From assembly GCA_021442155.1 (NCBI GenBank), contig CM038216.1:159263983-159327982 (forward strand): a DNA stretch of 64,000 nucleotides, given 5' to 3'. Under the pieces are notes generated by a model. That model had not been told where the DNA came from. It did not search any database and saw only the letters and a list, made by a program, of their open reading frames with translations. The first letter of the stretch is position 1. Every line of letters starts with the position of its first letter. The DNA comes from Cymbidium sinense (lineage: Eukaryota > Streptophyta > Magnoliopsida > Asparagales > Orchidaceae). A program made the translations under genes and the position numbers. Of the stretch, positions 24,721 through 36,984 are shown in pieces.

Positions 24721-27700
24721 ATTTTCTAAGGATTGTTAAACAATGGTAGCTAGCCCATGCCAAATAAAGTAGAGCTATGAGACAATTTGCATGAGATAAA
24801 AAAGAATTTAAGGCAATTTATGGTAGTTAATAGTAACAATTAATATCTTGTCATTCTTTGTTTTCGCATGGCTCAAATACTTGTCTCCCAAATATATGCA
24901 TAGTTATTAAGAAATTACTTTCATGAACATCACTTAGCTTTGCATTTGCTCCATTAAATTTCTAACTGTGATACTAAATAGTAGCTTTCTAAACACATTC
25001 ATGAACTTAGATAATTATTTACCAAAAAAAAAAACCCAATTATTTTGATGATATTTGATTTGATATTTAACTAGTTTTACATTTAATTTTACTAGTGGCA
25101 ATAATTAACTTTGAATAGATGTCTATTTTCTTTCTTATAGGACATCAATTCTAGTCTTACATTAAGAAGTAAAGAGATAGCATTGAGTAGATGCATCCTT
25201 CAATGACATGTCTCTTTCATTTGCTTGGCTCTTAAAACCATATGATTTTGCACCATATTTTGTTTCTAGCATGAAAATCTTGGATGATTGTGAAATAATG
25301 TATTAAAGGTATTAAGGGAAAAAAATATGTTCTCACTAATTTTATTTCTTCACAAATTTAGGCTGCTTACTATGCAATTGTGTTTAAGTATTGTTAACAT
25401 GAACTTCGCTATTTGAATGAGTACCTCCATTTAGCTCATTAGTAATGGCTGGAATTAAAACTACATTTTCTATGGAAGATTTGAATTTCTTCACCTAAAT
25501 GGTGAGAACAAAAATTTTGCTATCATTTTGAATTCTAGCATGTATCTTCTTTTATAAAACTTATTAAAAGAACCACTAACAATCTTTCTTGTCCATTTAT
25601 CTTACCAAGTAATATATTGCATTCTAACCTTTGCTTATGAATGTTCATGTTGGTAACAACCAAAATCATTTTTGCTTCAACTAAACTATTACAAAAGGTT
25701 TACACTTGCTCTCAAATTAGTAATCCATAATGAGTACATATTTAAAATATATATTGGTATCGATCTCAATCATTAAAGAGAGTTTCACCATCTAATTTTT
25801 TGAAGTTTGACATTTTAATCCATGAAGTGTTCCAAAAAAATGTCTAAATCATTTCAATTTATGACAATGTCATTGGGTGAATATTTAAGTTAATTCTTTG
25901 TCCTATATGATTGAAAAATGAGAAGAGATAAAGATAAATTATATCATTGGAGATTAGTATATTTTATTTCATTACAAGTCCTTACAATTTTAATTATGAT
26001 GATTTAGATATTCATTAGGCAAACCACATAATTAGAAATTTAAATTATCTTTCATTTGGCTAGTTTAATCTCTATTTTGTTTGCCCAAATATTAAGTTTA
26101 ATAATGACTCAAAGAATATTGTGAGTAAATGGAAGTGCATGATCATAGAGGGCTTCATTGTTTGTAACAACATTTTCAATTGTCCACAGTATATGTATTA
26201 AAATGGTTGGAATTTCTTTATTCTGCTAAACACTTTTAATAAGTTTTTTTAATCTAGGAAACAAAATGGAGTAAGAAATGATATATAAATTGATTTGTGC
26301 ATTATTAAACATGCCAAATATTGCAAAAATAACAAGTAAAACTATAAATTCATAAAAGTGTTAAAAATCATCTTTCTATTGTTTATTGAAAAGAGAATCG
26401 AACCTAGTAATGTTGTTAAAAACTTTATTACAAAAATGAATGCATGAGGTTGTTAGTGATCAATCAAGTAATATCATTATGGAAAAGATGTTGTTCCATA
26501 AATTTGCTTTTAAAAGTAATAATAAACAAGTGATTAATAAAATAAAAGATATAAAAGAATACAAACTTATCAATCAAAAATGATATTCTATCTATTTCAA
26601 AAAGTTAATACAATAGAGTTTATATTTATCTAATAAACTTAAAAAATGGCTAAACATTTAAAGCATGACTTGAATAAAAATATTTAAATTTCATATATCC
26701 TACTCTCAAAAATATGTGGAGTGTTTTATGTTTTCTAATGTTAGTAATATGTGCTTTGAGATCTGCGGTAGAATCGGTTTGTAGCATAGAAGGTCCATTT
26801 AGCTTGATATGTGCCATTATATTACATTTCTTGCAATGTTTTAAGATGATGGCAAAATGTTGTCATGCATGTTATGAATAATGCATCGATTTATAGGCCT
26901 ATGAGAATGCCTGTGGAATGAAATTTCATGTTAATGTATTGAAGTTTAATGTCTCTTTGGGGGAATTGATGTTGTTGATGAATGTACATCAATTCAATTT
27001 TATTATCAGTTTGTTGTGATTTTATATTGGCAAGCTAATATGTAACGAACTTGCTTGTCAACATCTCCCTTTTGTTGAATTTGCATTGTTTTATATGTCC
27101 ATTCCAGACTGTGTTACCCATATTTTATGGGCTTTCATGAGATTTGCACTCTCATGATTCCTTTTATGTGATATTGCAAACTTAATTTATTGCATTAATT
27201 TTGGAAAGATCCCATGATGTTTTATGTTTTCATTGAAATTGATGGTTTCTATACAAAAAAATTCTTGAGTGTGATGGTATTAGGTTGCTATTTTGGACAA
27301 TCTATTCAGGCCAAAGTTATCAGGGTTTTCTCTCAGTCCATTATATTTAAGTTGAATGCTGTGATGAATGTGGACAAATTCTATTGCAGCTATTTGAACA
27401 GTAATGCCAAACATGATACTTCAACCTTAATGGTTTGCAATCTTCCATTTGATTGTTCCTTCTATTCTCTTGGTTGCTAAATGCCATTCATATTCTTTCT
27501 CATACATTTTATGCTTCTTGCATCTATTGGTTTTACAAAAAAAATGGTAATTTGCTCCTTAATTGTTGTTGATATTGTCTTTTTTGCCTAAGCTTTATAC
27601 AAAGTCTTGGTTTCTTCTTTTCAGCAATTTGAATTATTTTATGAACTCTATTGTTCATTGTTATCATCATTACCTTTTCTCAATTATTTGATGTCAACAT

Positions 27701-28185
27701 TATGATTACTCATGATGTTTTATTTGTTCTTATTGAGTGTTGCATGAGATGTTTAACTTATACTTTTCAAAAAAAAAATTGAATAAACATTATTCATTTT
27801 ATTTTAGGTCCACCCCTTTTTCTTCGCAATACTTCACCATGAAATTTATCTACTTGCTTAATTGGTGCATTTTCTATTGTTTATTATGAATACTTAAGCT
27901 TATTTTCAAATACTTCTATTAGTATTACTCTTGTCCCTCCATTATATAAATCATCTATTTATCCATTTTGCAAGATTTTAAACATTATAAGCTTTACAGA
28001 TTCATCTTTTCGCTCATTAAATTCATTTATATTTTCCATTTCAAGTTTTTGTACATTCTTATTGCATCGATAGGTATGCTTAGGCACTAGTTCTTATTTT
28101 CCATTTCAAGTTAATTGACTGCTCTTTTTAAAAATTGATGGCCCCAACTAAAAGATTATATAGAAACTCATTAGCCTGCATACCA
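24721..28185. other. Unassigned AT-rich DNA
   Basis: No protein domain, LTR terminus or RNA gene was recognised. An 88-codon plus-strand frame at 27214-27480 has no recognisable motif and is not supported as a gene. Short runs of A (25022-25033, 27768-27778) are the only low-complexity features. It may be old, fully decayed repeat DNA or intron or intergenic sequence of a distant host gene. Confidence 0.4.
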
Positions 28186-28690
28186 TCTCTTTTCTTAAAT
28201 CCATAAGAGGCCATATTGAATCTAAAAGATGGTAATTTCCCATCACTATAATTTGTAAGCTCAACTGACCTCCGATAACAGTTAAATAAATTATTAATGC
28301 TAGGAAGAATAAGCATGCAATACTTAAGTCAATATGAGAGAAAAAAATTGCTTAAGCTCATATAATGACTATTTCAAATGCATAAAACGTCTAATTAATT
28401 CAAAATTATATCCAACAACATAGAATAATCAATGATCATTGTTAAAACTTGATTACTTACTAATAAGAAGCCATCTTTGAATCCAAAAGTTGACAATTCC
28501 CATTGCTTTAAATTATAAGGTCAAAAATAAAATTATCAATGCTAGAAAGAATAGTCATGCAATACATAATCAATATGAGAGATAAGTGCTTAAAGTTAAC
28601 TAATTATTATTTCAAATGCATAATACCTTTAATTAATTAAAAATTATACCAACAACATTGACTATTCCAAATAACATACATATAATAACC
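28186..28690. repeat. Tandem duplication, unit ~240-260 bp
   Basis: Two diverged copies in direct order: TAAGAGGCCATATTGAATC (28204) and TAAGAAGCCATCTTTGAATC (28464), each followed by ATGCTAG(G/A)AAGAAT, CATGCAATAC and CAATATGAGAGA, then TTTCAAATGCATAA and CCAACAACAT (28413 and 28650). No coding sense is apparent. Confidence 0.65.
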
Positions 28691-28735
28691 ATTATTATTT
28701 TAAATAAAACATCATCTAAAAAATCCTCTCATACT

Positions 28736-30850
28736 AATTAAAATATAAGTTAAGAGACTACGACACCTATGAGGGGCAATGAATTAAGTATTTTAAAAAT
28801 TTTAAAGTTAAAACTTAATTTTAATTTTTATAAAAAAAGTTAATAAAAAATGACTTGAATATTAAACTAGAGCATAACAATAATTTAAGAGCAAGTGTAG
28901 AAAAGTAAATGCAGAAAATTAAGAGAATAAGAGACACAACAAATTTTATGTGATTCAATGAAATATAAAAATCAGCATATGTCCACATCTAGCAACCCAA
29001 ACTAGGAATTCACAAAAAATGTCAATATTACAAATAATCTCACTTACTCTTTTACCCTGGTATAGCATAACCGCAAACAACTTCAAAGTATAACAAAAAA
29101 AGTAACAAATCTATCAGTCAAATAAAAAAAAGTTGCTCTAAACACTAACTATACAATAATATAATAAATAAAATATGGCTAATAAATTTTTTTGCTATTT
29201 TTGAAATTTTAAGTGCAACAGTATGAACTTTAAACAAATCTTGATGAAAAGAACTTTAAAAAAACTTAATTCTTAAAAATACTTGCAAAATGTGAGATAG
29301 AGAAGCCTTGAATATTTGTGTTCCAAAGCAAGGAGAGGGCATGAAGAAGATGTTGATGTCCCTTTTATTGAAAGCTTGAAGTGAGAGCAAGAGGGGAGGA
29401 AGGCTCGAACTCTTGATTGATATAACAATTGAAATGGTTTAGCAAAGGGGGTCAATCAAGTTAAAGTTTGAAGAAGAGAGAAATCTAAACAACCGACTGA
29501 AATGGTTATGCCAAACTTAATAAAAGTTAAGTTAAATAATTTTTCACTATAGGAAAACTGCAACTAGACTGGTGGGCATAACCTTAATTACCTCACTGAT
29601 ATTACCTGTGAGCATAACCATAGCATAAATGAAATAATCTTAAGCTTTTGACTCTGCCACTAGACTGGTGGTAGAAAATTTAAAAATCCTTTCCTCTGAT
29701 TGTTTCCACTAGATGTTGGCATTTCTGCTAGGGAGAAAATCAGAATTTTATCAAAATCTAGGTGCTTATTAAAATAGGAAATATATTGATCATAAACCAT
29801 ATTTGGCAATTCACAATATGTATTTATGGTAATGTTATCAAAACTTACCAGTTTTTCTCGAATGATGATTTTATTGTTCTGGTGCTCTTTCATGTTGGCG
29901 AAGAACTCTCACACCATAGGGACGACGCAAGAGTTACTTTCATATGCTAGCTTTTTCCAACCACATTCATTGACCACCCCTTCTACTCTCTCACCTGGAT
30001 TGTAGAAAATTCTTAAGGGCGAGAGCGTGTTGATACCTCTCTTCTACTTCTATGTTAACAAATCTATTAGACTTACTTAAAGTCACCCTTCTCTAGTTAA
30101 CGAGCTTCTTGTGTGGCATAATTACTTTCTTAGTAGGGGAGAAAACTAAGAGAATGAGAGAGAGCTCTAAGAAATAAAAAATGTATAATGAAAAAAGAGC
30201 AGCCCTAGGATTTTATTAATAAACCTGAGCTAGTGTCGTAGTGCTTCAATGTCAGCGCTGAGGTGCTAACCTCTCTGGTTTTGAAATAATAACATAGCGC
30301 TACAGCTCTCACATGCAACACCTCAGCGTTGGTCATCTGGTCAAATTGGTTACTATGCCAATCAAAAAAGCATTCATTATTATTAATTTCAAAACCAAAA
30401 ATGTGACAGGCATTGATGTAACACTACAACACTGGTAAAAAAGTTGTCCTTCCCATTTAAAGCGCCTGATCATCTGCTAGCTTTTATGAATTGACATTTA
30501 ACTAGCACTACGACACCAAATAGTTAGCACCGAGGTGCTAGTCAGCTGGTCAACATGAATAAACTAAGCTAAACAAATCCAATATTAAGTGTTGCAGCGC
30601 TGCATGTGTAGTGCCAAAGCACTAATCCTTTACTTTTTTAAGAGACAAACATACATGCTCTAGAATGCTACAATACTATGCACTTAACGCTAAGGAACCA
30701 ATTTTACAGTGATATGGAGCTATCAAGCGCCAAAGTGCTATCCTAATAAACATATTTTCAAAGTCATGGCACTTAATAAAAATTGATCTGAATAACTTGT
30801 ATATACCCAAACACATGTTTAAAAAAATGGTCTAAATTAAATGTCTAAAG
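28736..30850 (-). mobile_element. Copia (SIRE-like) LTR remnant
   Basis: The left end matches 39053 onward: GAGACTACGACACCTATGAG then GAATTAAGTATTTTAAAA, an A/T-rich block, then TATGTGATTCAATG and CATGTCCACATCTAGC-like sequence with GGAATTCAC. The same order is seen at 39060-39290. This is the typical sense-3' end of plant Ty1-copia LTRs of the SIRE type (C-rich stretch, wet 'tacgtccacg' block). The sense-5' end was not found, so the right border is approximate. Repeated GCGCT words lie at 30230-30740. Confidence 0.5.
30230..30745. repeat. Degenerate AGCGCT / GAGGTGCTA word cluster
   Basis: Related words recur: CAGCGCTGAGGTGCTAAC (about 30254), TAGCGCTACAGC (30296), CACCTCAGCGTTGG (30320), AGCACCGAGGTGCTAGTC (30515), TTGCAGCGCTGCA (30593) and AAGCGCCAAAGTGCTA (30725). 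CTGGTCAA follows two of them. Several are self-complementary. The cluster sits in the copia-LTR remnant; the equivalent is absent from the copia LTR at 39053-41318. Confidence 0.5.
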
Positions 30851-31623
30851 ATGCTGTGTAGTTTAGTTTCCCGATTGGGTCTTATGTCCTGTCCAGGTTA
30901 ACAAAACCTAACCATTCCTCGATAATGGTCATATTGATTATAAAATTTATTCAGAAGGGATATGTTCAAAAATGAATGAAGTTTGTCATTTAAGATAAAT
31001 TAAAACAATCCTTCATCCACCCGTCCATCACTATTTATCAAGGATGATAAGCTAAAGAAATCTCTGATCATAAATAGCTAATGTTAAATTAAATATATCT
31101 ATGTTCATACTAAAATAATATTATGCCAGTAAAGATGTGGCACGTGTCATCTGTCTGTGTGATTTTGTCATCAAATGATATAACATGAAATGCAGATATG
31201 ACCAGAACCCTCTGATCGGGTGGTTTGGCTTCTATATAGCTCCATTATATTTTGGTCATGATAATTATCTTTATGTTTTCTAATGGCTTTGCTCCTTGAG
31301 CCATGAATTATGGAATTTAACAAGCAAAAAATATTCTATTAGCTAAGGTTGACTTAAGTTTATCACATTAGACAAATATCACCATTATGTCTACAAGAAT
31401 ACTTTGGATGACATAACTCATGACTATTGACAAGGATTTTTCGGTCAGGAACTATTTCCCTTGACTAAGTAGACTAGGGACCACGATAGTCCGGGATGAC
31501 GGAACTATAAGATCTTGATCGGATGTATCAATATCCCCTCCAATATACACTTTAAGTTAAATGACAGTCATTTATGTCATATCACGCATACCACTAGACG
31601 CCAGCTGATATCAGGGAGATATG
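30851..31623. other. Unassigned DNA between LTR remnant and direct repeat
   Basis: No gene recognised. It contains an ABRE/G-box-like GGCACGTGTCA at about 31139 and moderately GC-rich patches (31440-31530). It could be part of an LTR, since TATA-bearing repeat sequence follows directly, but no terminus was found. Confidence 0.35.
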
Positions 31624-32153
31624 ATTATTTCCAGCCTTAATCAAGAGTGCTCTCTTATTGTGGTAAGATGGGTAATTAATTATGGAGGCTTGCATCCATA
31701 TGAAGTAGAACCCATATATAAATAAATCCTAATGTAATGTTAGGAGAAATCTGGTTGAATATATATCAATCTGTCTCTTGAAAAACATACTTCTACCCAT
31801 CTAAATAAAGATGGTTGAGAGCATCTTCAAAGGTGTTTTTTTTTTTTTTCTTTTAGCAATCACATAGCTCATGATATTTTGGTTGTTTCAATTCTACTGT
31901 TGAATCAAAGTCAGTTTTTAGATCTATTTAGAAGTTCATTATCCTTAATGATTGCTAGTATAATATGTGAGAATTTAATCGGCAAAATGAATAATTAATC
32001 TAGTAAATGTGAAAGAAAATATTAATGATATTAATAAATTTGATGAAAGTACTTCTTAATTTTACAATTATTTTTTTCTTTTTAATATTTTAAATTAAAA
32101 TAATTATTTACTCATTTATTTACAAATTTAACAAAATTTATAAGTGAAATACA
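31624..32153 (+). repeat. ~525-bp direct repeat, first copy
   Basis: Closely matches 34221-34746 from AATCAAGAGTGCTCT to GTGAAATACAAA. Both copies hold TATATAAATA (31715-31724 here), GGTTGAGAGCATCTTCAAAGG (21 letters split as GGTTGAGAGCATC and TTCAAAGG) and a poly-T run ending CTTTTAG. Homology ends abruptly on both sides. The spacing of 2.6 kb fits an LTR pair of a small element or a segmental duplication, but no TG..CA ends were identified. Confidence 0.7.
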
Positions 32154-33519
32154 AATTTTTCAAAATTAAGAACCTGACTTGACCTTAAAATTATTTTATA
32201 TTTTAATCAGTTGACCCGTCACGACTCAATTGAAACTCTAAATGGAGTTAATATGTTCTATTGTTACAATTCTCACCGGTGCCCTGAACCGCTCGGTTTA
32301 CTAGGCAGTCACTTGCTGTGATATTCGAGCTAAATTTCAGTCTTATTTTGACGATTTTTATTTTTAAAAAATTGTAAAATTTATTACAGCATTTTTATTC
32401 AGGAATTTTATTTTTGGGAACTCGTCTTTTAATGATTTATCATATCACGGAAATCGATTCGCTGAACCGCATCGAATCGGCATCACGTGACGGTGTGTCC
32501 GACCATTTCGCTAAATGACGTAAATATCCTTCGTTTTTTCTCCGCGATGACGAGGGTGTTTATGTATTTACACAATGGAAACCGAGTGAGGGCGGCTGAG
32601 GCCCCGCGCCGAACCGACACCTGCGCATGGCTTTTTCGGCGTTGCAACGTGGCGGGTTCCACGGTATCTTATGACCGAATAGAAACGAAAATTTTGAACA
32701 ATTTATTTATGAATAAATTTCATGTCTCATTTGTTTAAAAGTATTTGTTTATTTATTATTTAATTTCAGTGCGTAGCCATGAGCTTGCTTTTAAGATTTT
32801 ATTTTAGCTTGTTTTTATGTTTTCTTATGGCGTTCACGTGCTCGTTTGGTGTGGTATGTTCGGTGTGGCAACGTGGCGGGCCCCATGGATTCCTAAGTTT
32901 GCAAAATATGATAAGAATAAGGGCTGTTGATGAGCCAAATTTAGCTGTGTTATAAAGGTTTAAATTCATATTTAGCTTACATTCATCATGGTTAGATCCT
33001 TTCAAAAAAAAAATTAAAAAAATTAAAATAAAATAATTTATAATCAACTCTAAAAAATCTCACTAAGTTCATAACGTTCTACTCATTATAATATGAACCA
33101 TGGTTAGCTCAAACTAACTCCAATTGGTACCATATAAAATAAGCACATTCACATAAACTTTCACAAAAAAAAACACTATTCATCACTATTTACAGATTTT
33201 CTAAAAAGCCATAAATGACATGCAATAACTTTTATTTCTACTATATCACTATTCATAAACATGCACTAAAAAAATACCAATATATTTAGAATTTTCAAAC
33301 AATTTAATGCATATGTCAAATACGGCAATAGACTTCTAAGCAACCTCACTGACACATAAAACTTTTATGTGAATGAAATGAATAAAGTAATTATGAGAGC
33401 TTACATCTATAATAAATCTCAACAAAATATTCAGATAAATCTTGATGCAACATTAAGACAAAATATGGTTAAAATAAAACTAATATACCTCAAGAAAACA
33501 ATCATTTCAATTTTTCTCC
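32154..33519. other. Interval with a GC-rich island (32250-32900)
   Basis: Sequence around 32470-32660 is strikingly GC- and CpG-rich against the AT-rich surroundings, with TCACGTGACGG (32485), GAGGCCCCGCGCCGAACCG (32600) and CAACGTGGCGGGTTCCACGG (32645). The last recurs as CAACGTGGCGGGCCCCATGG at about 32868. An 83-codon plus-strand frame (32487-32738) has no recognised domain. The CACGTG and ACGTGGC cores resemble plant promoter elements. From 32900 on it is AT-rich without visible content. Confidence 0.4.
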
Positions 33520-33770
33520 CATAAATATTGAAACAACTATTTAACCAATTAAAGTAGTTGTGTTATATATGAGATCAATAAATATATAAACAAAACATAT
33601 ATTTTAGTTGTTATTTAACCAATTAAAGTAGTTGTGTTATTACTAATTATTATCCAATATTATTATTAGATAACTTGATATTAAGAAGTAATAGATTTAA
33701 ATATTGGATCTATTATACATTAAAAAAGTAAGATATGGATGAAGTTAACCATATAAAAAAAATGTGACAA
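33520..33770 (+). repeat. ~240-bp repeat, copy 1 (second copy at 36666-36910)
   Basis: Shares CTCCCATAAATATTGA at the start, AATCAATAAATATATAAAC, AATTAAAGTAGTTGTGT, AATTATTATCCAATATTATT, ATTTAAATATTGGATCTA and GAAGTTAACCATATAAAAAA near the end, in direct orientation. This copy also has an internal duplication of TTAACCAATTAAAGTAGTTG (33542 and 33614). Family unknown. Confidence 0.7.
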
Positions 33771-34220
33771 CCATATAAAATGAATTTGATATAATTTTCT
33801 TCTATGAGAAAATGAAATGGCTTCCAAAACTATATTTGTCACTGAATTTGTTGAACAAAATAGTTACTCAAAATTAAATTAAAACCTTTGTTTTTTTTTC
33901 AAGAGCCGTCAGGACATTAATTTAGAGGATTTATATTAGAGATAATGCATTTCAATGAGATGAATCCAACAATTTCCATTATATAATAAAATTAAATTTT
34001 TGATGAGATTTATGACATAATTAAGATGGGTCATAAACTCTTAATAAATCAGCGTATCCGTGCCCTAGTTCTCATTTTGTTAACCATTCTCAAATTATCT
34101 TCTTCAATTACATTGTAATTTTTTAGCTCCATTTGTTCAAATATATAGTCCCACCTCTCATCTACTAAAGCCCTTCTCTTAACTCCAACTCTCATGTCCG
34201 CCACCCATCTCCCCCAACTA
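33771..34220. other. AT-rich spacer, nothing recognised
   Basis: No gene or repeat landmark seen. The last 90 bp are C-rich on the plus strand (CCACCCATCTCCCCCAAC) just before the second 525-bp repeat. Confidence 0.4.
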
Positions 34221-34746
34221 CACACAATTTCTAACTTTAATCAAGAGTGCTCTATTATTGTGGTAAGAGGGGTAATTAACTATGGAGGCTTGCATCCATA
34301 TGAAGTAGAACCCATATATAAATAAATCCTAATGTAATGCTAGGAGAAATCTGAATATATATCAATCAATCTCTTGAAATGCATACTCCAACCATCTAAA
34401 TAAAGATGGTTGAGAGCATCTTCAAAGGAGTTTTTTTTTTTCTTTTAGCGATCACATGGCTCATGATATTTTGGTTGTTTCAATTTCTGTTACCTCAAAT
34501 CAGTTTTAGATCCATTTAGAAGTTCATTATCCTTAATAATTGAACAACCTATAATATGTGTTGAGGATTGAATGTGGCAAAATGGATAAGTCTAGTAAAT
34601 GTGAAAGAAAATACTAATGATATTAATAAATTTGATGAAGGTACTTCTTAATTTTATAATTATTTTTATTTCTAATATTTTAAATTAAAATAATTATTTA
34701 CTCATTTATTTACAAATTTAACAAAATTTATAAGTGAAATACAAAC
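34221..34746 (+). repeat. ~525-bp direct repeat, second copy
   Basis: See 31624-32153. TATATAAATA is at 34315-34324. The copies differ by small indels and scattered substitutions, which suggests a moderately old duplication. Confidence 0.7.
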
Positions 34747-35689
34747 TTCGTGGCTTGGCTTATGACGTTGCTTGAAAAACTTTACAATACTAAACTCTTG
34801 GTGATTTTATTTTATTAAATTATTGAGAAGGCTTGGTGAATAGTGAACTATTAATTGTTTACTTAATTTTATGTTGGAGAACTTGTAGCAACTTTTATAT
34901 GGTCAAGGTGACGTTATATTTCTTATTGTTTAACTTACTTTTAATTGCTCACTTGCTATCATTTGAACTTTGGAGAGTGAGGTATTGGCTAAATTTTACA
35001 TGTTTTGTTGCATTTAGATGCAACCTTTTGAACTTTAGAGAGAGTGGTATTGGCTAAAATATTATATATTTTCCCATTTAGATGCGATCATTTTATATAT
35101 TTTCCGCTACTCATGAGTTCTTTACTAACTTTTGTTGGAAATTAATTTGTGACTATTAGCTGGTGAGATTCTATTTTTTGTACACCTTTGTCACTTTGCC
35201 TGACTATTAGGCTACGGCCTGCGAGTGGGGGTGGATTTCTAAACCGATGGTTGTTTTATTTTTTAGCACTATCAGTTTTTTATTAATTCTAACCTTGGTT
35301 TCTCTGTAGTCTCTATTAAATTCTTATATTCTAATTCTTCTTAGGGGCAATGACAACAATTGATACAATGATTATTGTATAAATTTGGTTGGTTAATTAT
35401 TTTTGGTGTTATTGCCCTCTCAAAGGCTTGGAGCTAGCGACTTTTCAAATTTATTGTTATCATGTACATATACATTATGATCATATTTTTTAGATATTAC
35501 ACTTGAATCTTGTTGACAAGTGATATTTTCATAGCTGAGTTTGGATCCTAATTTGCATATATCTATATATATACTTGCAAGTTTTCAAGGTGAAATGCAA
35601 GGAATATGTTCAACAAACAATAAGGCTATGACAATGGATTGCAACTACATCTACATGCATGATACTTTTACAATTTACTCAAATTTTAA
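34747..35689. other. Unassigned DNA with a 65-bp tandem duplication
   Basis: At 34961-35090, TTTGAACTTTGGAGAG..GGTATTGGCTAAA..CATTTAGATGC is repeated with a 65-bp offset. A 74-codon frame (34833-35057) overlaps this duplication and has no recognised product. Otherwise only AT-rich sequence was seen. Confidence 0.45.
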
Positions 35690-36396
35690 GAGGTAGAGGT
35701 CATCCTAGGTCAATCAACCCAAATTTTATACCATTTAGCTAAGTAATTAGGGCTTAATTAAGCTAACTACCTAAAACTTCAAATCCTAATTATCTATTCC
35801 ACGAGGCTTTTATTTTTCTTTGATTTTCCTCAATCTAAGCTTTCCAAAATGGGTTTATTTATATTTTTGAACTTTTCTATAATTAGTTATGATTTTTTAA
35901 AGTTATGATTAATTAGCACATATTTTTTTAACCCTAATCAATCCATTTACACAATTGGTGCCATGTAGAGGCTAACATGGTAGCGCTTTCCACATGGTGC
36001 CAGGAGATTAGTCAATTAAATTGTCTGTCACGACTGCTGACTTAATGGTGGTGGATGAGCTTTCATTTTGGCCATTCAATCATGGATCAAACAACTAAGA
36101 TTAATCCTGTGGTTTTAAAGAAATAATGTGAGAACATTTAACGTGAGTAATCATGATCGTCCATTCTAATCACATGAAACAAACGACTGATAATTTGTCA
36201 TCTTCTCACGGCGGAAGACATCGTCTATCTTTTGTCACTTGATCTGAGCTTGTCGATGCTCGTTCAACACCAGAATTGAGTACAAAATGATAATGGGATG
36301 ATTCTAAGGGAAATCCTATAGCTCGATCACTGTAAAATGCACATTCACTTCACAAAGCACCAAAAATCCTACTATTTTCTACGATTGGCCGGAAAT
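35690..36396 (-). mobile_element. Tat/Ogre-like LTR fragment, copy E
   Basis: Matches the middle of copy C/D: the AAGTAATTAGGGCTTAATTAAG-type stretch, TTTCCACATGGTGCCA (35987-36002), the rule-breaking GATTAATC block and TTCACTTCACAAAGCACC-like sequence. It is cut at 36396 by a copia LTR start. No other part of the same LTR was found on the far side. Confidence 0.65.
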
Positions 36397-36668
36397 TGTT
36401 GGCTTTATGAGCCTCATGTTCAATTCGATTAATTTTGATGATAACAAACCTATGCTTTGATGTTCTAATGTATATTTTAAATTTTCAGATATATTTATTG
36501 CTAATTACATATCCCATATATCTCATAATATGTTTGAGGAAATTGCAAGTATGAAAGAATGAAAGAAGTGGATACTCTGAAGCTCAAGATACAATAGTTT
36601 AGGTTATATGCATTTTTAACTATCTTAGAGATTCATATGAGTTCAATGGCATGAATTAATTTGCTCCC
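36397..36668 (+). mobile_element. Copia (SIRE-like) LTR, 5' end fragment
   Basis: Begins TGTTGGCTTTATGAGCCTC, followed by CATGTTCAATTCGATTAA and TGATGATAACAAA. This is the same as the inverted start at 41318 (TGTTGGCTTAATGAGCCTC). Shared sequence continues through ATATTTATTGCTAATTACAT and TTTGAGGAAATTGCAAG to about 36665. The rest of the LTR is replaced by other repeats, so it is truncated. Confidence 0.7.
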
Positions 36669-36910
36669 ATAAATATTGAGACAACTCTGAGGGTGAGGGG
36701 TTGGCTTTTCCTATGAAATCAATAAATATATAAACATAACATATATTTTAGTTGTTATTTAATCAATTAAAGTAGTTGTGTCATAACTAATTATTATCCA
36801 ATATTATTATTACATAAATTGATATTAAGATGTAATAGATTTAAATATTGGATCTATTATACATTAAAAAAATAAGATATGAATGAAGTTAACCATATAA
36901 AAAATGTGAT
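36666..36910 (+). repeat. ~240-bp repeat, copy 2
   Basis: Direct repeat of 33520-33770; it starts at CCCATAAATATTGAGAC right where the copia LTR homology stops. Confidence 0.65.
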
Positions 36911-36984
36911 AGTCATGTGGAAAGATAATCAAAGATTTAAGCATAAATAAAATCAAGCATAAAAATAAGAAATTTTGATTTTAG

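Noticed and set aside
27214..27480. 88-codon plus-strand frame as a possible small gene
   Set aside because: No recognisable motif, no flanking exon-like sequence, and a length expected by chance in this much sequence.
32487..32738. 83-codon frame in the GC-rich island as a possible gene
   Set aside because: No domain or homologous feature recognised. An open frame in GC-rich DNA is weak evidence; the island is reported for its composition only.
31624..34746. Direct repeats as definite LTRs of a named element
   Set aside because: No TG..CA termini, primer site, polypurine tract or target duplication could be placed, so only a direct repeat is claimed.
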